From an uncultured Lachnospiraceae bacterium (GTDB lineage Bacteria > Bacillota > Clostridia > Lachnospirales > Lachnospiraceae): a DNA stretch of 64,000 bases. Positions 17,451 to 26,113 of this stretch are shown here, in pieces. The notes below the pieces were generated by a model that did not search any database, had not been told where the DNA came from, and worked only from the letters and a program-made list of their open reading frames with translations. The position numbers were made by a program, and so were the translations under genes. Numbering within the stretch: the stretch's first letter is position 1; each line of letters opens with the position of its first letter. Where the stretch lies: contig CAMUYQ010000011.1 in NCBI GenBank assembly GCA_947165025.1, positions 17,552 to 81,551 of the forward strand. Reading direction: 5' to 3'.

Positions 17451-17604
17451 GTGCGCTTTCACGGAAGTTTTCTTTCGGCGTTTTTACGTCTATCGAAGCA
17501 GAGATGATGGTGCTATCATCGTCTCACATAGCAGGCAGGCTTTCTGAGTCATATCTGGCATCACATCTTATTGAGGGGCATTTTTGGAAGCCGAGTGCTA
17601 TGAC
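17451..17604. other. Intergenic stretch without a supported gene
   Basis: Between two terminator-type hairpins. A 62-codon open frame (17359-17547) crosses the terminator at 17427, lacks a ribosome site and ends at random, so it is not called. No tRNA or recognised RNA is seen, but a short transcript ending at the 17605 hairpin cannot be excluded. Confidence 0.4.
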
Positions 17605-17646
17605 CAGGGAAGAAGCGCATCGCTTCTTCCCTGATCTGTTTTCTTC
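17605..17646 (+). terminator. Strong hairpin, probable terminator
   Basis: Perfect 13-bp stem (17605-17617 with 17621-17633; CAGGGAAGAAGCG / CGCTTCTTCCCTG) with a 3-nt loop, followed by the T-rich ATCTGTTTTCTT. No gene precedes it closely, so it would end either read-through from the glycan cluster or an unseen small RNA. Confidence 0.55.
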
Positions 17647-17700
17647 AGCGAATAACAATTTAAAACGGGGATAATTAAATTTGAAAAGGGTTGTCAGATA

Positions 17701-18186
17701 ATGAATATTGACAGGTATATAAGGGTTAACACCATAGATTATAGCGGACGAAAGAATATTGACTGGGGTGAGGTTAAGAAAGCTATGAAATCATATCAGG
17801 GTAAATCATATTGTATAAAGGAGTATGATCAGGAGATAAGGATTAATCTGACTTCTGTTGATGAGTTTTCATCATCACGATATACACGAAGACTAAAAGG
17901 TACTCTTGCAAAAGCAAAAGCTAACCTTATAGGTATATTGCCGGAACTAATTGCAAATGCTACAAACAGGAGATGGGTGCCTAACAATGCAGCGAAGCAC
18001 AGTAATAATGCGAGCAAAGGCTGGTATCGATATGACGGCTTCTTTGCATTGCCGGTTAAAGCGTCAGACGAAAGTGAGATCAGATGGAACCGGTATCGAT
18101 GTACATTAATTGTAAACTCCAACGATAATGGACTGTTCCTGTACGATGTTATAAACATAAAAAAAGAAGTGAGTAACCCGCGATAA
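17701..18186 (+). CDS. Stand-alone LPD3/PBECR-like domain protein
   Basis: 161 residues, start ATG 17701 with AAAGGG 10 bases upstream. The C-terminal 110 residues (SRYTRRLKGTLAKAKAN, LIANATNRRW, KGWYRYDGFFALPV, LFLYDVINIKKE) match from memory the domain found inside very large polyvalent proteins of phages and conjugative elements in Lachnospiraceae (LPD3 / barnase-EndoU-RelE-like PBECR group). There it is one module of thousands of residues; here it stands alone with about 50 extra N-terminal residues. It may be a remnant of a mobile element or a small toxin-like nuclease. No antitoxin-like partner is adjacent. Confidence 0.55.
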   Translation: MNIDRYIRVNTIDYSGRKNIDWGEVKKAMKSYQGKSYCIKEYDQEIRINLTSVDEFSSSRYTRRLKGTLAKAKANLIGILPELIANATNRRWVPNNAAKHSNNASKGWYRYDGFFALPVKASDESEIRWNRYRCTLIVNSNDNGLFLYDVINIKKEVSNPR

Positions 18187-18304
18187 GCATCAGTGATGCG
18201 CACACGACAAAAAACCACTTCTCTTTTATGAACCTATGATAATTTCATTTATCCAGACTGTCAATAGTTATTTCGCGGACTCTTTTTGGTACTTCACTCA
18301 AACC

Positions 18305-18333
18305 TTGGATATCACGCTAAAATGCGGTATAAT
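18305..18333 (+). promoter_or_regulatory. Promoter directly before a start codon (leaderless type)
   Basis: TATAAT at 18328-18333 with TTGGAT at 18305-18310 (17-bp spacing). The ATG at 18341 begins 7 nt after the -10 box, where transcription is expected to start, and no ribosome site lies before it. Confidence 0.6.
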
Positions 18334-18340
18334 ATAAACC

Positions 18341-19348
18341 ATGAAACGCATTGTGAAGACAAAGAGAATATGGGTGTCGAAGGCGGTCGCATTTGTGTGT
18401 GCGATCGGCATGATCGCGCCTGTATGTGTGAGCGCGGCAGAGGTTGATACGGTCACGCTTCCGCTTGAAGTATACGGGCCGGATGTCATATCGGTGGCAC
18501 TTCCTTCGATCATTGAAGAAGAGGGTTCGCCGTTTGATTTTATCCTTGATCCGCAGCAGCTTATATACGAGACTGATGCGGCCAAGTACGGCGGCGGAAG
18601 GGTTGAAGAGGGTGCTACTCTGCTTTTCAGAAACCATGGTGACGATTATGATTTTTCACGGTTCAGTGACACGCTGAGCGTCAGAAACCAGAGCAATGTG
18701 CCTGTAGTTGTTACGATCACCGCAAGAGTCAGCGACCTTGACGGGATAGATATGCTTTCATCACCTGATTTTTCGGGGGATTCATGCAGCATCTATCTTG
18801 CGATAGTTGACAGTGGCGGATACGAGACGCCGATCACGGATAACGGCGAGATCACGTTCAGCGTTGAGATGAGATGCGCGCCGGAAAATGCGTATATATA
18901 CAGGATCGATGAGGAGACCGGCGAGTATTCTTATGAGTTCTCGGGTGATCCTGACAGCATAGATTTTGACACGTTTTCATTCGGACTTACGGGATTCTGC
19001 AATCCCGAAGGAAACTGGGAGGATATTTCAGTTCATCCTACGGTAACGGTGACATGGAGCGTTGATCCTGTCATGTCTGAAGTGCTTGAGCAGGAGCCTG
19101 AACAGCAGACACCTGAAGAGCAGACGGAGGAGCCCGAACAGCAGACACTTGAAGAGCAGACTTCTGAACAGGAAACACAGGAGCAGCAGATTCAGGAGCC
19201 GGAAGCGGTTGAGCAGGAGACTTCAGAGACTGAGAAGACATCTGAGCAGACATCTGAGCAGGAAGCACCTGAGCAGCAGGAACCCGAGCAACAGCAGCCC
19301 GAGCAGACACCCAAACAGAACGCTGAAGAAAATAAGGACGCATCTTGA
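18341..19348 (+). CDS. Secreted protein with Glu/Gln/Pro/Thr-rich C-terminal tail
   Basis: 335 residues. Residues 1-32 are a signal peptide (basic start, hydrophobic VAFVCAIGMIAPVCV, AxA-type cut near SAA). Residues 33-245 are a beta-rich domain (LPLEVYGPDVISVALP, LSVRNQSNVPVVVTITARV) resembling exported domains with WxL-like or pilus-type organisation; no firm family. Residues 248-335 are low-complexity repeats of EQ, PEQQ and SEQ units, encoded by repeated GAGCAG triplets. No LPxTG, membrane tail or S-layer motif ends the protein. Its stop overlaps the TTG start of yitT. Confidence 0.7.
   Translation: MKRIVKTKRIWVSKAVAFVCAIGMIAPVCVSAAEVDTVTLPLEVYGPDVISVALPSIIEEEGSPFDFILDPQQLIYETDAAKYGGGRVEEGATLLFRNHGDDYDFSRFSDTLSVRNQSNVPVVVTITARVSDLDGIDMLSSPDFSGDSCSIYLAIVDSGGYETPITDNGEITFSVEMRCAPENAYIYRIDEETGEYSYEFSGDPDSIDFDTFSFGLTGFCNPEGNWEDISVHPTVTVTWSVDPVMSEVLEQEPEQQTPEEQTEEPEQQTLEEQTSEQETQEQQIQEPEAVEQETSETEKTSEQTSEQEAPEQQEPEQQQPEQTPKQNAEENKDAS
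19086..19330 (+). repeat. Low-complexity (CAG/GAG)-type coding repeat
   Basis: An imperfect run of GAGCAG, CCTGAACAG and GAAGAGCAGAC units encodes the Glu/Gln/Thr/Pro tail of the secreted protein. Such repeats change length by slippage, so the tail probably varies between strains. Confidence 0.75.
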
Positions 19349-20181
19349 ACAAGAAGCTCAGCAACATAGTTTCATATCTGATGATCACGGCAGGCGCGCT
19401 TTTGGCGAGCTTTTCCGTTGCGTGCATACTTCTCCCGAACGATGCGATTGATTACGGTACCGCAGGTATCGCTATCATCATCAGCAAGCTGACCGGATGG
19501 AAGCTGTCTCCGTGCGTGTTTGCGGTGTTCTTGCCGTTCCTTGTATCAGGTGCGATAATACTCGGGAAAGAGTTCGGTATCAAGGCGGCGATCGGTTCGG
19601 TCGTATATACTGTCGGTATCGATGTCTTTGAAGAGGTTCCGTTTGAGATCAACACAGAGCATTTCCTGGCCGTCGCATTCGGAGGTGCGATCCTGGGAGC
19701 GGGACTTGCGCTTATCCTCAGGCAGGGCGGCTGTATTGACGGATCGGAGATATTTGCAAACATTGTCATCAGGAAGCTGTCGAATATAACGGGCAGGGAT
19801 TTTTCCATGTCGAGTATCCTGATCGCTTTTAATGCCGGAGTGTATCTGACGGCATTCTTTGTGATCAACAGGAATTCGGCTATGCTCAGCCTACTTGTGT
19901 ATGTCGTTGCGACCGCTGTGATCGACCACTTTACCGATCACTTCGAAGCTATCAAGCAGGTTACGATCATCACGAAGGAGCCGGACGATATCATCAGAAG
20001 TATCAAATCGGAACTTAACAAGACATGCACGGTCATGGATTCATACGGAGTGATAAGCGGTGATAACAAGACTATCATCTGCTACATCAACTACTTCGAA
20101 CTTTCCAAGATGAAGGAGATAATCGCGAGTCACAAGGGCGCGTTCAGCACTGTCACCACGATAGATGAGATCATAAAATGA
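19345..20181 (+). CDS. yitT: YitT family membrane protein
   Basis: 278 residues. Five to six membrane segments in the first 190 residues with the family blocks SVACILLPNDAIDYGTAGI, GGAILGAGLALILRQGG-type and CIDGSEIFANIV. The C-terminal 85 residues are the soluble DUF2179 domain (QVTIITKEPDDI, GVISGDNKTII, TVTTIDEIIK). The function of YitT proteins is not established. The TTG start at 19345 has AAGGA six bases upstream and overlaps the previous stop. The stop overlaps the ATG of the next gene, so yitT, the flippase-like gene and pssA are one operon. Confidence 0.9.
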   Translation: MNKKLSNIVSYLMITAGALLASFSVACILLPNDAIDYGTAGIAIIISKLTGWKLSPCVFAVFLPFLVSGAIILGKEFGIKAAIGSVVYTVGIDVFEEVPFEINTEHFLAVAFGGAILGAGLALILRQGGCIDGSEIFANIVIRKLSNITGRDFSMSSILIAFNAGVYLTAFFVINRNSAMLSLLVYVVATAVIDHFTDHFEAIKQVTIITKEPDDIIRSIKSELNKTCTVMDSYGVISGDNKTIICYINYFELSKMKEIIASHKGAFSTVTTIDEIIK

Positions 20182-21242
20182 ACGATATGAAAAAGAGAAG
20201 AAACGGCATATGGTCTGTCGTGGCGATAATCCTTGCGGCCCTTTCGATATGGGCGGTCGCGCGCCAGACAAAGGATTATTCGTTCAATGATTTTATCGGA
20301 TTTTTCAAACGTGCCGATCATTTCTGGATGGCCATGGCAGTTATCTGCATGCTCTGTTACATCCTGTTTGAAGGCCTGGCGCTTCTTGGCGTGATCAGGG
20401 CTTTCGGCTATAAGAGGAGTGTCAACAAAGGTATCGTTTATTCTGCCGCCGACATTTATTTTTCGGCCATCACTCCCTCGGCAACGGGCGGACAGCCGGC
20501 AAGCGCATTCTTTATGATGGCGGACGGCGTTCCGGCAGCGGTAAGTGCCGTGGCACTACTTCTTAATCTTGTGATGTACACCGCATCGATCATGGCGATC
20601 GGACTGATAGCTCTTCTTGTCAGCCCTTCCGTATTCATAAATTTCGAGACACCGTCAAAGATACTGATCATAGTCGGGTATCTCATTCTCGGTCTCCTTA
20701 TCACGTTCATAATCCTTCTGATCAAGAGAGAGGACTGGGTTCACGCCATCGGTGCTTTCTTCATCAAAGTTTTAGGCAGGCTTAAGTTCATCAGGAACCG
20801 TGAGAGATTCGAGAAAAAGCTTGACCGTATCACGAATGAATACAGGGACTGCGCCGAGATGATTGACGGACATCGCGGAATGCTTGTAAAATGTTTTATA
20901 TTCAATTTCCTTCAGCGCGCACTTCAGATATGCGTGTCGGCGATGATATTCATCGCGGGAGGAGGCGAACTTTCCAAGGCGGTAGACGTCTGGGTAACGC
21001 ATGCTTTCTCGGTCATCGGATCGACGTGCATCCCCGTGCCCGGTGCGATGGGAGTCATCGACTACCTGCTTGTTGACGGAATGGAAAACCTTATGAGCGA
21101 ATCCGACGCGATCACGCTTGAACTTGCGAGCCGCGGCATCTCGTTCTATATATGTGTCATAATCAGTATTCTTATCGTCGCGGTCGGATATGTTGTCATC
21201 CGCAGGCGCGGCGATGCGGTTAAAAGAGAGGATAACGAATAA
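20178..21242 (+). CDS. MprF N-terminal-like (UPF0104 / YbhN) membrane protein
   Basis: 354 residues with about eight membrane segments. Conserved motifs of the lysylphosphatidylglycerol synthetase transmembrane family: the SAITPSATGGQPASAF loop near residue 105 and the VPGAMGVIDYLL loop near residue 290. These proteins are lipid flippases or scaffolds; the aminoacyl-transferase domain of full MprF is absent, so lipid movement rather than lysinylation is expected. It sits directly upstream of, and overlaps by one base with, phosphatidylserine synthase, which fits a role with phospholipids. Confidence 0.88.
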   Translation: MNDMKKRRNGIWSVVAIILAALSIWAVARQTKDYSFNDFIGFFKRADHFWMAMAVICMLCYILFEGLALLGVIRAFGYKRSVNKGIVYSAADIYFSAITPSATGGQPASAFFMMADGVPAAVSAVALLLNLVMYTASIMAIGLIALLVSPSVFINFETPSKILIIVGYLILGLLITFIILLIKREDWVHAIGAFFIKVLGRLKFIRNRERFEKKLDRITNEYRDCAEMIDGHRGMLVKCFIFNFLQRALQICVSAMIFIAGGGELSKAVDVWVTHAFSVIGSTCIPVPGAMGVIDYLLVDGMENLMSESDAITLELASRGISFYICVIISILIVAVGYVVIRRRGDAVKREDNE

Positions 21243-21937
21243 TGCTGGGATATTATAACTACACCGTAATTCTGACATATCTGTCGCTCGTGTCGGCGGG
21301 CCTTGGAATAACGATCTCGCTTCTGGGAAACGGGCATCCTTTTCTCGGAACATTTTTCCTGCTGTTCTGCGGACTCTGTGATGCGTTTGACGGAGAGATC
21401 GCACGCCGCAAAAAGAACAGGACGGAAGATGAGATAAAGTTCGGTGTACAGATCGATTCGCTCTCGGACCTTGTCGCATTCGGTGTGCTCCCCGCGATCA
21501 TCGGTGAGGCCATGATCTGGCAGAATCCCGAATTCTCGCTTATTCCGAAGCTTCACACCGGAAACTGGCTTGACGTTATCGTGCCGATCCTTGCAATGTT
21601 TGTCATGATGCTCTACGTTCTGATGGCTATGATCAGACTCGCGTACTTCAACGTTATGGAAGAGAAGCGCCAGAAGGAAGAGGGCGGCAAGCGAAAATCA
21701 TACACGGGGCTTCCTGTTACGAGCGCCGCACTTATATTCCCGTTCGTAATGCTCTTACAGTTCATGACGCCGCTTGACATGACGGTCGTATACTACGGTG
21801 TCATGCTCCTTGTCGGATATCTGTTCGTATCCAAGATCGAAGTCAAAAAGCCGGGAGTAAAGGGGGTTGTGATCCTCTGCGCGATCGGTGTTACCGAATT
21901 TGTTATCATGATGATACTGAGGGCACTTGCCAAGTAA
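21242..21937 (+). CDS. pssA: CDP-diacylglycerol--serine O-phosphatidyltransferase
   Basis: 231 residues, about six membrane segments. The CDP-alcohol phosphotransferase signature is complete: D50-G-x2-A-R ... G68-x3-D72-x3-D76, giving the four metal-binding Asp. It condenses CDP-diacylglycerol with L-serine to phosphatidylserine. Assignment to PssA rather than PgsA rests on the neighbour psd, which starts 7 bp downstream and decarboxylates the product; a separate pgsA is present at 51955. The length is typical of type II PssA. Confidence 0.88.
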   Translation: MLGYYNYTVILTYLSLVSAGLGITISLLGNGHPFLGTFFLLFCGLCDAFDGEIARRKKNRTEDEIKFGVQIDSLSDLVAFGVLPAIIGEAMIWQNPEFSLIPKLHTGNWLDVIVPILAMFVMMLYVLMAMIRLAYFNVMEEKRQKEEGGKRKSYTGLPVTSAALIFPFVMLLQFMTPLDMTVVYYGVMLLVGYLFVSKIEVKKPGVKGVVILCAIGVTEFVIMMILRALAK

Positions 21938-21943
21938 ACGGAT

Positions 21944-22762
21944 ATGCTTGATTTTCTCTATAATTCAATATTCGGAAGAGGGATATTAAAGCTCCTGACG
22001 AATCCGTGCATTTCAAAACTTGCGGGTTCGTTTCTCGATTCGCGCGCGTCAAAGTTTCTGATAAAGCCTTTCGTTAAAGCCAATTCCATCGATCTGTCGG
22101 AATTCTATTCATGTGATTTTAAATGTTTCAACGACTGTTTTGCGAGAGTGATAAAGCCGGGTAAGCGTTTTATCGATCCGGACCCGGATGCTTTCATTTC
22201 GCCGTGTGACGGACTTCTGACGGTGTATGAGATAAATGACGGGACGGTGATACCGGTAAAGCAGTCGCGCTATAATATCGCGCGTCTGGTTCATTCGAGA
22301 AAGCTTGCGAAGCGCTACGAGGGTGGATACTGTCTTGTGTTCAGGCTGTGCGTCAATCATTATCACAGATACTCGTATTTTGACAGCGGGGTAAAGGGAG
22401 TCAATCATTTCATCGAAGGAAAGCTGCATACGGTGCAGCCGATCGCACTTGAGAAGGTTCCGGTGTTTACGGAAAACTGCAGGGAGTTTACGGTCATGAA
22501 CACCGAGAACTTCGGAAAGGCAGTGCAGATGGAAGTGGGTGCGATGCTTGTCGGCAGGATACACAACCATCACGGACGCCATGTGTTTAAGCGCGGAGAG
22601 GAAAAGGGATGCTTCATGTACGGAGGCTCAACGATAATCCTTCTCATCGAAAAGGACAGGCTGTGTCTTGATGATACGATATTAAAGGCGTCGGCAAACG
22701 GCAGGGAGACACCTGTCATGCTCGGGGAAAAGCTCGGAGTTGCTATAAGAACATCTCGATGA
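21944..22762 (+). CDS. psd: Phosphatidylserine decarboxylase
   Basis: 272 residues. Psd is a self-cleaving pyruvoyl enzyme: the cleavage site is YGGSTII, with Ser229 of GGST (the LGST of proteobacteria) expected to become the pyruvoyl group of the alpha chain. The charge-relay residues are visible as SPCDG (Asp89) and VNHYHRY (His139/141). Together with pssA it makes phosphatidylethanolamine at the membrane. The last 20 bp overlap the 3' end of the convergent azlD. Confidence 0.93.
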   Translation: MLDFLYNSIFGRGILKLLTNPCISKLAGSFLDSRASKFLIKPFVKANSIDLSEFYSCDFKCFNDCFARVIKPGKRFIDPDPDAFISPCDGLLTVYEINDGTVIPVKQSRYNIARLVHSRKLAKRYEGGYCLVFRLCVNHYHRYSYFDSGVKGVNHFIEGKLHTVQPIALEKVPVFTENCREFTVMNTENFGKAVQMEVGAMLVGRIHNHHGRHVFKRGEEKGCFMYGGSTIILLIEKDRLCLDDTILKASANGRETPVMLGEKLGVAIRTSR

Positions 22763-23048
22763 CAAGAACGGTGAGACAGCACATGATCGCTGTCTCAAAC
22801 AGATTTTTACGAAACCATGCCACCAGGATACCGACTATGAGGGCAGCGTAGCCCGCTTTCGGATCTTTGGTGGCCTCTGTTATTGCAGGGAAAGTCATGA
22901 CCGACAGTGTCACGTACGGAACGTAATACAGGAACGATCTGACGAATGTGCTCTTTATCTCTTTGCGGAGCAGAGTTGTCGGAAGCGCTCTTATAAGAAG
23001 GCTTACCACGGCAGCTATGAGGATGTAGATGAATATGCTGTGGTTCAT
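22743..23048 (-). CDS. azlD: AzlD family branched-chain amino acid exporter small subunit
   Basis: 101 residues, four predicted membrane helices, with the family pattern SLLIRALPTTLLRK near the start and FVRSFLYYVPYVTLSVMTFP. Small partner of AzlC; the pair exports branched-chain amino acids (known from azaleucine resistance in Bacillus subtilis). The ATG overlaps the azlC stop (ATGA). The 3' end overlaps psd by 20 bp. Confidence 0.9.
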   Translation of the reverse strand: MNHSIFIYILIAAVVSLLIRALPTTLLRKEIKSTFVRSFLYYVPYVTLSVMTFPAITEATKDPKAGYAALIVGILVAWFRKNLFETAIMCCLTVLVIEMFL

Positions 23049-23779
23049 TCCTTCTCCTTTCTCGGAAAGAGTGCTGCCGCAGCGGCTGATATAACGACCG
23101 TCAGTATGATCGTCTTTGTTCCACCGGAGATATCGGAAAATGCGCTTATCTTTGCGAATGCAAAGCTTGCCGCAAAACAGAAAGCGATTATAAGGCCGAT
23201 CTTTTTGTCATCCTTTATCGGAGGAATGATGATCGCAAGGAACATTCCGAACAGGGCAACAGAGAGTGCGCTCACAAGATTTTCGGGAAGAACGCCTCCT
23301 GAGTAGCATCCCGTTGCGGAGCCCAGTGCCCATAAAGGAATGGATATGAGCATGCCGCCGTACATATAATTCGGATTAAGGTATCCGGGGCGTGCGATCG
23401 CTATCCCGAACAGTTCGTCAGTAATCCCGAATCCCATGAACAGTCTGTGGAAAAATGACAGATCCTTGTGCATGCGCTGGCTCATGGCACAGCTCATCAG
23501 AAGGTACCGTGCGTTTGCGATCAGTACCATGAGAGCCATCTCAACGTATGTCGCGCCTGCCCCGATCATTGAATATACTGCGTATTCGCCGGCCGAGGCA
23601 TGGCAGAGCACGCTCGTGACAAAGCATGTTATGGGAGAGAGCCCGATACCCTTTGCGGTGATCCCGAGTGAAAAAGCCACGGCAAAGTAACCCAGACCTA
23701 TAGGGATTCCGTCGCGAAGGCCGCGAAGCAGCTCAGCCCTGTTATTATCAATTTTTAATGAATGATCGTTTACGGACAT
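23045..23779 (-). CDS. azlC: AzlC family branched-chain amino acid exporter
   Basis: 245 residues from ATG 23779. Typical AzlC blocks: LLRGLRDGIPIGLGYF, SVLCHASAGEYAVYS and ANARYLLMSCAMSQR. Seven or so membrane segments. The open frame extends 12 codons further up to a TTG at 23815, but that TTG is part of a good -35 box (see promoter), so translation most likely begins at 23779, which also matches the family's usual N-terminal length. Transported substrate inferred from the family. Confidence 0.9.
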   Translation of the reverse strand: MSVNDHSLKIDNNRAELLRGLRDGIPIGLGYFAVAFSLGITAKGIGLSPITCFVTSVLCHASAGEYAVYSMIGAGATYVEMALMVLIANARYLLMSCAMSQRMHKDLSFFHRLFMGFGITDELFGIAIARPGYLNPNYMYGGMLISIPLWALGSATGCYSGGVLPENLVSALSVALFGMFLAIIIPPIKDDKKIGLIIAFCFAASFAFAKISAFSDISGGTKTIILTVVISAAAAALFPRKEKE

Positions 23780-23786
23780 AATCCCC

Positions 23787-23815
23787 ATATTACAACTATA
23801 TTTTTGATTTGCCAA
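23787..23815 (-). promoter_or_regulatory. azlCD promoter (leaderless type)
   Basis: On the minus strand: TTGGCA (23815-23810), 17-bp spacer, TAATAT (23792-23787). The azlC ATG starts at 23779, seven bases after the -10 box, and only a GGGG abutting the ATG too closely for normal use precedes it. Confidence 0.6.
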
Positions 23816-23855
23816 GAAGAATTAGGGTTGAGGGGCAATTTTTCCTTGAATTTAC

Positions 23856-23885
23856 TTGACTTTACAGCGGTTTGTAAGGTTTAAT
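23856..23885 (+). promoter_or_regulatory. Promoter of the M4 protease operon
   Basis: TTGACT (23856-23861), 18-bp spacer, TTTAAT (23880-23885); the 5' leader then carries GGAGGAAAG before ATG 23919. Confidence 0.65.
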
Positions 23886-23918
23886 TGTATTGGTTGCTGT
23901 ATTTTCTGGAGGAAAGAT

Positions 23919-26081
23919 ATGATATTAAAAAAGAGACTTATCCCTATATTGCTCATAATGGCGGTCAGTGCGCAGCTTTTTGCCGGATGCGGAAAAGATG
24001 ACGAGGTTGCCGATACATCAACGGTTCAGGAAGATCTGACAGACGAATATACGGATGAAGAACCGGATGATGTGGAAGATACGGATGAGCCCGAAGAAGA
24101 AATCGATATGAGAGAAGCCCTGTCCGATGAGACAGTGGAAAGGGCACTTACGGGCGATGGAATAGTTACTTCGTTTATAAGCGAGCAGTTCTATGACGGA
24201 GTCATAAACAGTGAGGATGATGCACTTGATGCCGTAAACAGTGTTATTGACAGGATCGGCGGAGATAAGACGACGGAATTCGTTTTTGATGCGATTGACC
24301 GCACCGAGGACGGGATCGACTTCTATACATTCAGGCAGGCAGTCGGAACGATCTCGGTTTACGGTGCCACGGCAAAGCTGATCACCGATAAGAATAAAAA
24401 AGCCATCGGTCTTGTGAGTGCAATTCTTCCGGATCTTCAGGCTGCTCCCGAGAATATCTGGTCTATCACCGGCCCTGAGGCTGAAGAGGTCGTGAAGACG
24501 GAATTAGAGGATAACACTGTCAGGATATATTCAAAAGCAACTGAGCAGACCCTCATCCCGTTAAACGACGGGGATGAGCGGAAGATATATGCATGGGTCG
24601 TATACACGGATAATATATTTAATGATGCGGATACAAAGAACAAGGTCGATGCCGCATACTATGCTCATTATGTGAGCTGTGACGGCGAATATCTAAGCTG
24701 TATCCCGGTATCCGACATGGGTAATAAGGAAGCCCTTTCGGGAAGTACAGCCACGTTTTCATTCAAAGATATGGAAAGTGATACGTGGAGCGGTACGGTA
24801 AGAACGCTTTCGGGAAAGAAGAAGACGGTAGAGATACCGATAATGGTAGACCGTCAAACGGGTGAGCAGATCCTTGGAGATGCAAACAGAAAGATCCTTT
24901 GTGCCATGTATCCCGATTTCAGGTTTGAAGAGACAGTGACTCCGTGTGTTTCGAAAAACGGGAAATGGGATGATGAATACATCATAACCTATTACAATTA
25001 TATTTCGATCTATGATCTGTATGAAACAACCGGATGGAAGGGCCCCGACAGCGAAGAAACCCCGTCACTTCTGCTTATGGGAGCAGTCAACGAGGACGGG
25101 TCGCCGATGCATAATGCGGTGTACGTAGGAAAGAATCAGGGATTTCAGGTTTTTGCATTTGATTCCACGGCAGCATACGGTGAGTGTACCGATGTTTTGG
25201 GGCATGAATTCACGCATTGTGTAACGGGCACATTGATGACCGCCAATCTTTATCAGAATGATTACGGCGCAATAAATGAAGCGATGAGTGATATTCTCGG
25301 AAACCTGGCTGCCATGATGGTCGACGGCGAAGATGAGCCTTTTGTAATGGGAGAGAGAATGGCGGAAGGTGCCATCCGTTCGATGAAGGAACCCAATTCT
25401 CACGAACAGCCCGGTTTTGTATGGGACAAATTTTTTGTTCCCGGAGTTGATGTCGGAAATGACTATAATGATAACGGAGGAGTTCATATCAATTCATCGC
25501 TGCTGAACTATTTTTCCTACAGGCTGAACAAGGCAGGAATGAAGCCTGAAGATGAATTCTATTATTGGATGAATGTGGCAAGGTCCATGACCTCGAGAAC
25601 AGATTATGAGCAGATGGCGTTGCTCCTTCCGTGGGTTATGAAAACATTCGGCGAGAATGAATATGTGCCCGTAGTAGAGGAGGTCGTCAGACAGACCGGT
25701 ATAGGCAATATGTCCTTCCCGGAAACGCTGCCTGACGGACTTGCCAGAATGACATTTGAAATAACGGGAGCTGATAAGCTGGAAGGCAAAATGCTTCTTG
25801 TAAACATTGATGAAATGGAGAGCGAGATAAGATATATGAGCTGGCCGGGTGCAGGTACCAATGAGGTAAATGTAATGCTTCCGGAAGGAGACTACCTTAT
25901 ATCCATCCTGGTCACCGATACGGAGAAAAATGAGTCAACATGTACGGTTTATGATGGTGAAAAATGGGAGACAATGAGCGAGGAAGAGTATGAAAACTGG
26001 ATCCAGAGTGGATATCTCGGAGACAGTATTGTGACAGTTATTCCAGGGGAAGTCATTGAACTTGAACCTGCGAATATATAA
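23919..26081 (+). CDS. M4 (thermolysin-type) metalloprotease lipoprotein
   Basis: 720 residues from ATG 23919, which has GGAGGAAAG at 23908-23916; the frame upstream belongs to the promoter region. Signal peptide with lipobox LFAGC (Cys at about residue 24), so the protein is tethered outside the membrane; a very acidic linker follows. An FTP/PepSY-like propeptide region spans roughly 90-280. The catalytic domain shows HEFTH (zinc ligands and catalytic Glu), NEAMSD (third zinc ligand Glu) and GGVHINSSLLNYF (catalytic His). The last 130 residues are an extra beta domain. Expected to digest extracellular proteins or peptides. First gene of an operon with the acidic lipoprotein. Confidence 0.92.
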   Translation: MILKKRLIPILLIMAVSAQLFAGCGKDDEVADTSTVQEDLTDEYTDEEPDDVEDTDEPEEEIDMREALSDETVERALTGDGIVTSFISEQFYDGVINSEDDALDAVNSVIDRIGGDKTTEFVFDAIDRTEDGIDFYTFRQAVGTISVYGATAKLITDKNKKAIGLVSAILPDLQAAPENIWSITGPEAEEVVKTELEDNTVRIYSKATEQTLIPLNDGDERKIYAWVVYTDNIFNDADTKNKVDAAYYAHYVSCDGEYLSCIPVSDMGNKEALSGSTATFSFKDMESDTWSGTVRTLSGKKKTVEIPIMVDRQTGEQILGDANRKILCAMYPDFRFEETVTPCVSKNGKWDDEYIITYYNYISIYDLYETTGWKGPDSEETPSLLLMGAVNEDGSPMHNAVYVGKNQGFQVFAFDSTAAYGECTDVLGHEFTHCVTGTLMTANLYQNDYGAINEAMSDILGNLAAMMVDGEDEPFVMGERMAEGAIRSMKEPNSHEQPGFVWDKFFVPGVDVGNDYNDNGGVHINSSLLNYFSYRLNKAGMKPEDEFYYWMNVARSMTSRTDYEQMALLLPWVMKTFGENEYVPVVEEVVRQTGIGNMSFPETLPDGLARMTFEITGADKLEGKMLLVNIDEMESEIRYMSWPGAGTNEVNVMLPEGDYLISILVTDTEKNESTCTVYDGEKWETMSEEEYENWIQSGYLGDSIVTVIPGEVIELEPANI

Positions 26082-26113
26082 GGAGAATCCAAACCAATAA
26101 GGAGGATAATGAA

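Noticed and set aside
17359..17547. 62-codon frame after the DUF4422 gene
   Set aside because: Crosses a strong terminator, has no ribosome site, and its sequence has no protein-like features.
18956..19451. Arg/Ser-rich frames overlapping the Glu/Gln repeat on both strands
   Set aside because: Products of reading the GAGCAG repeat in other frames; no ribosome site or family.
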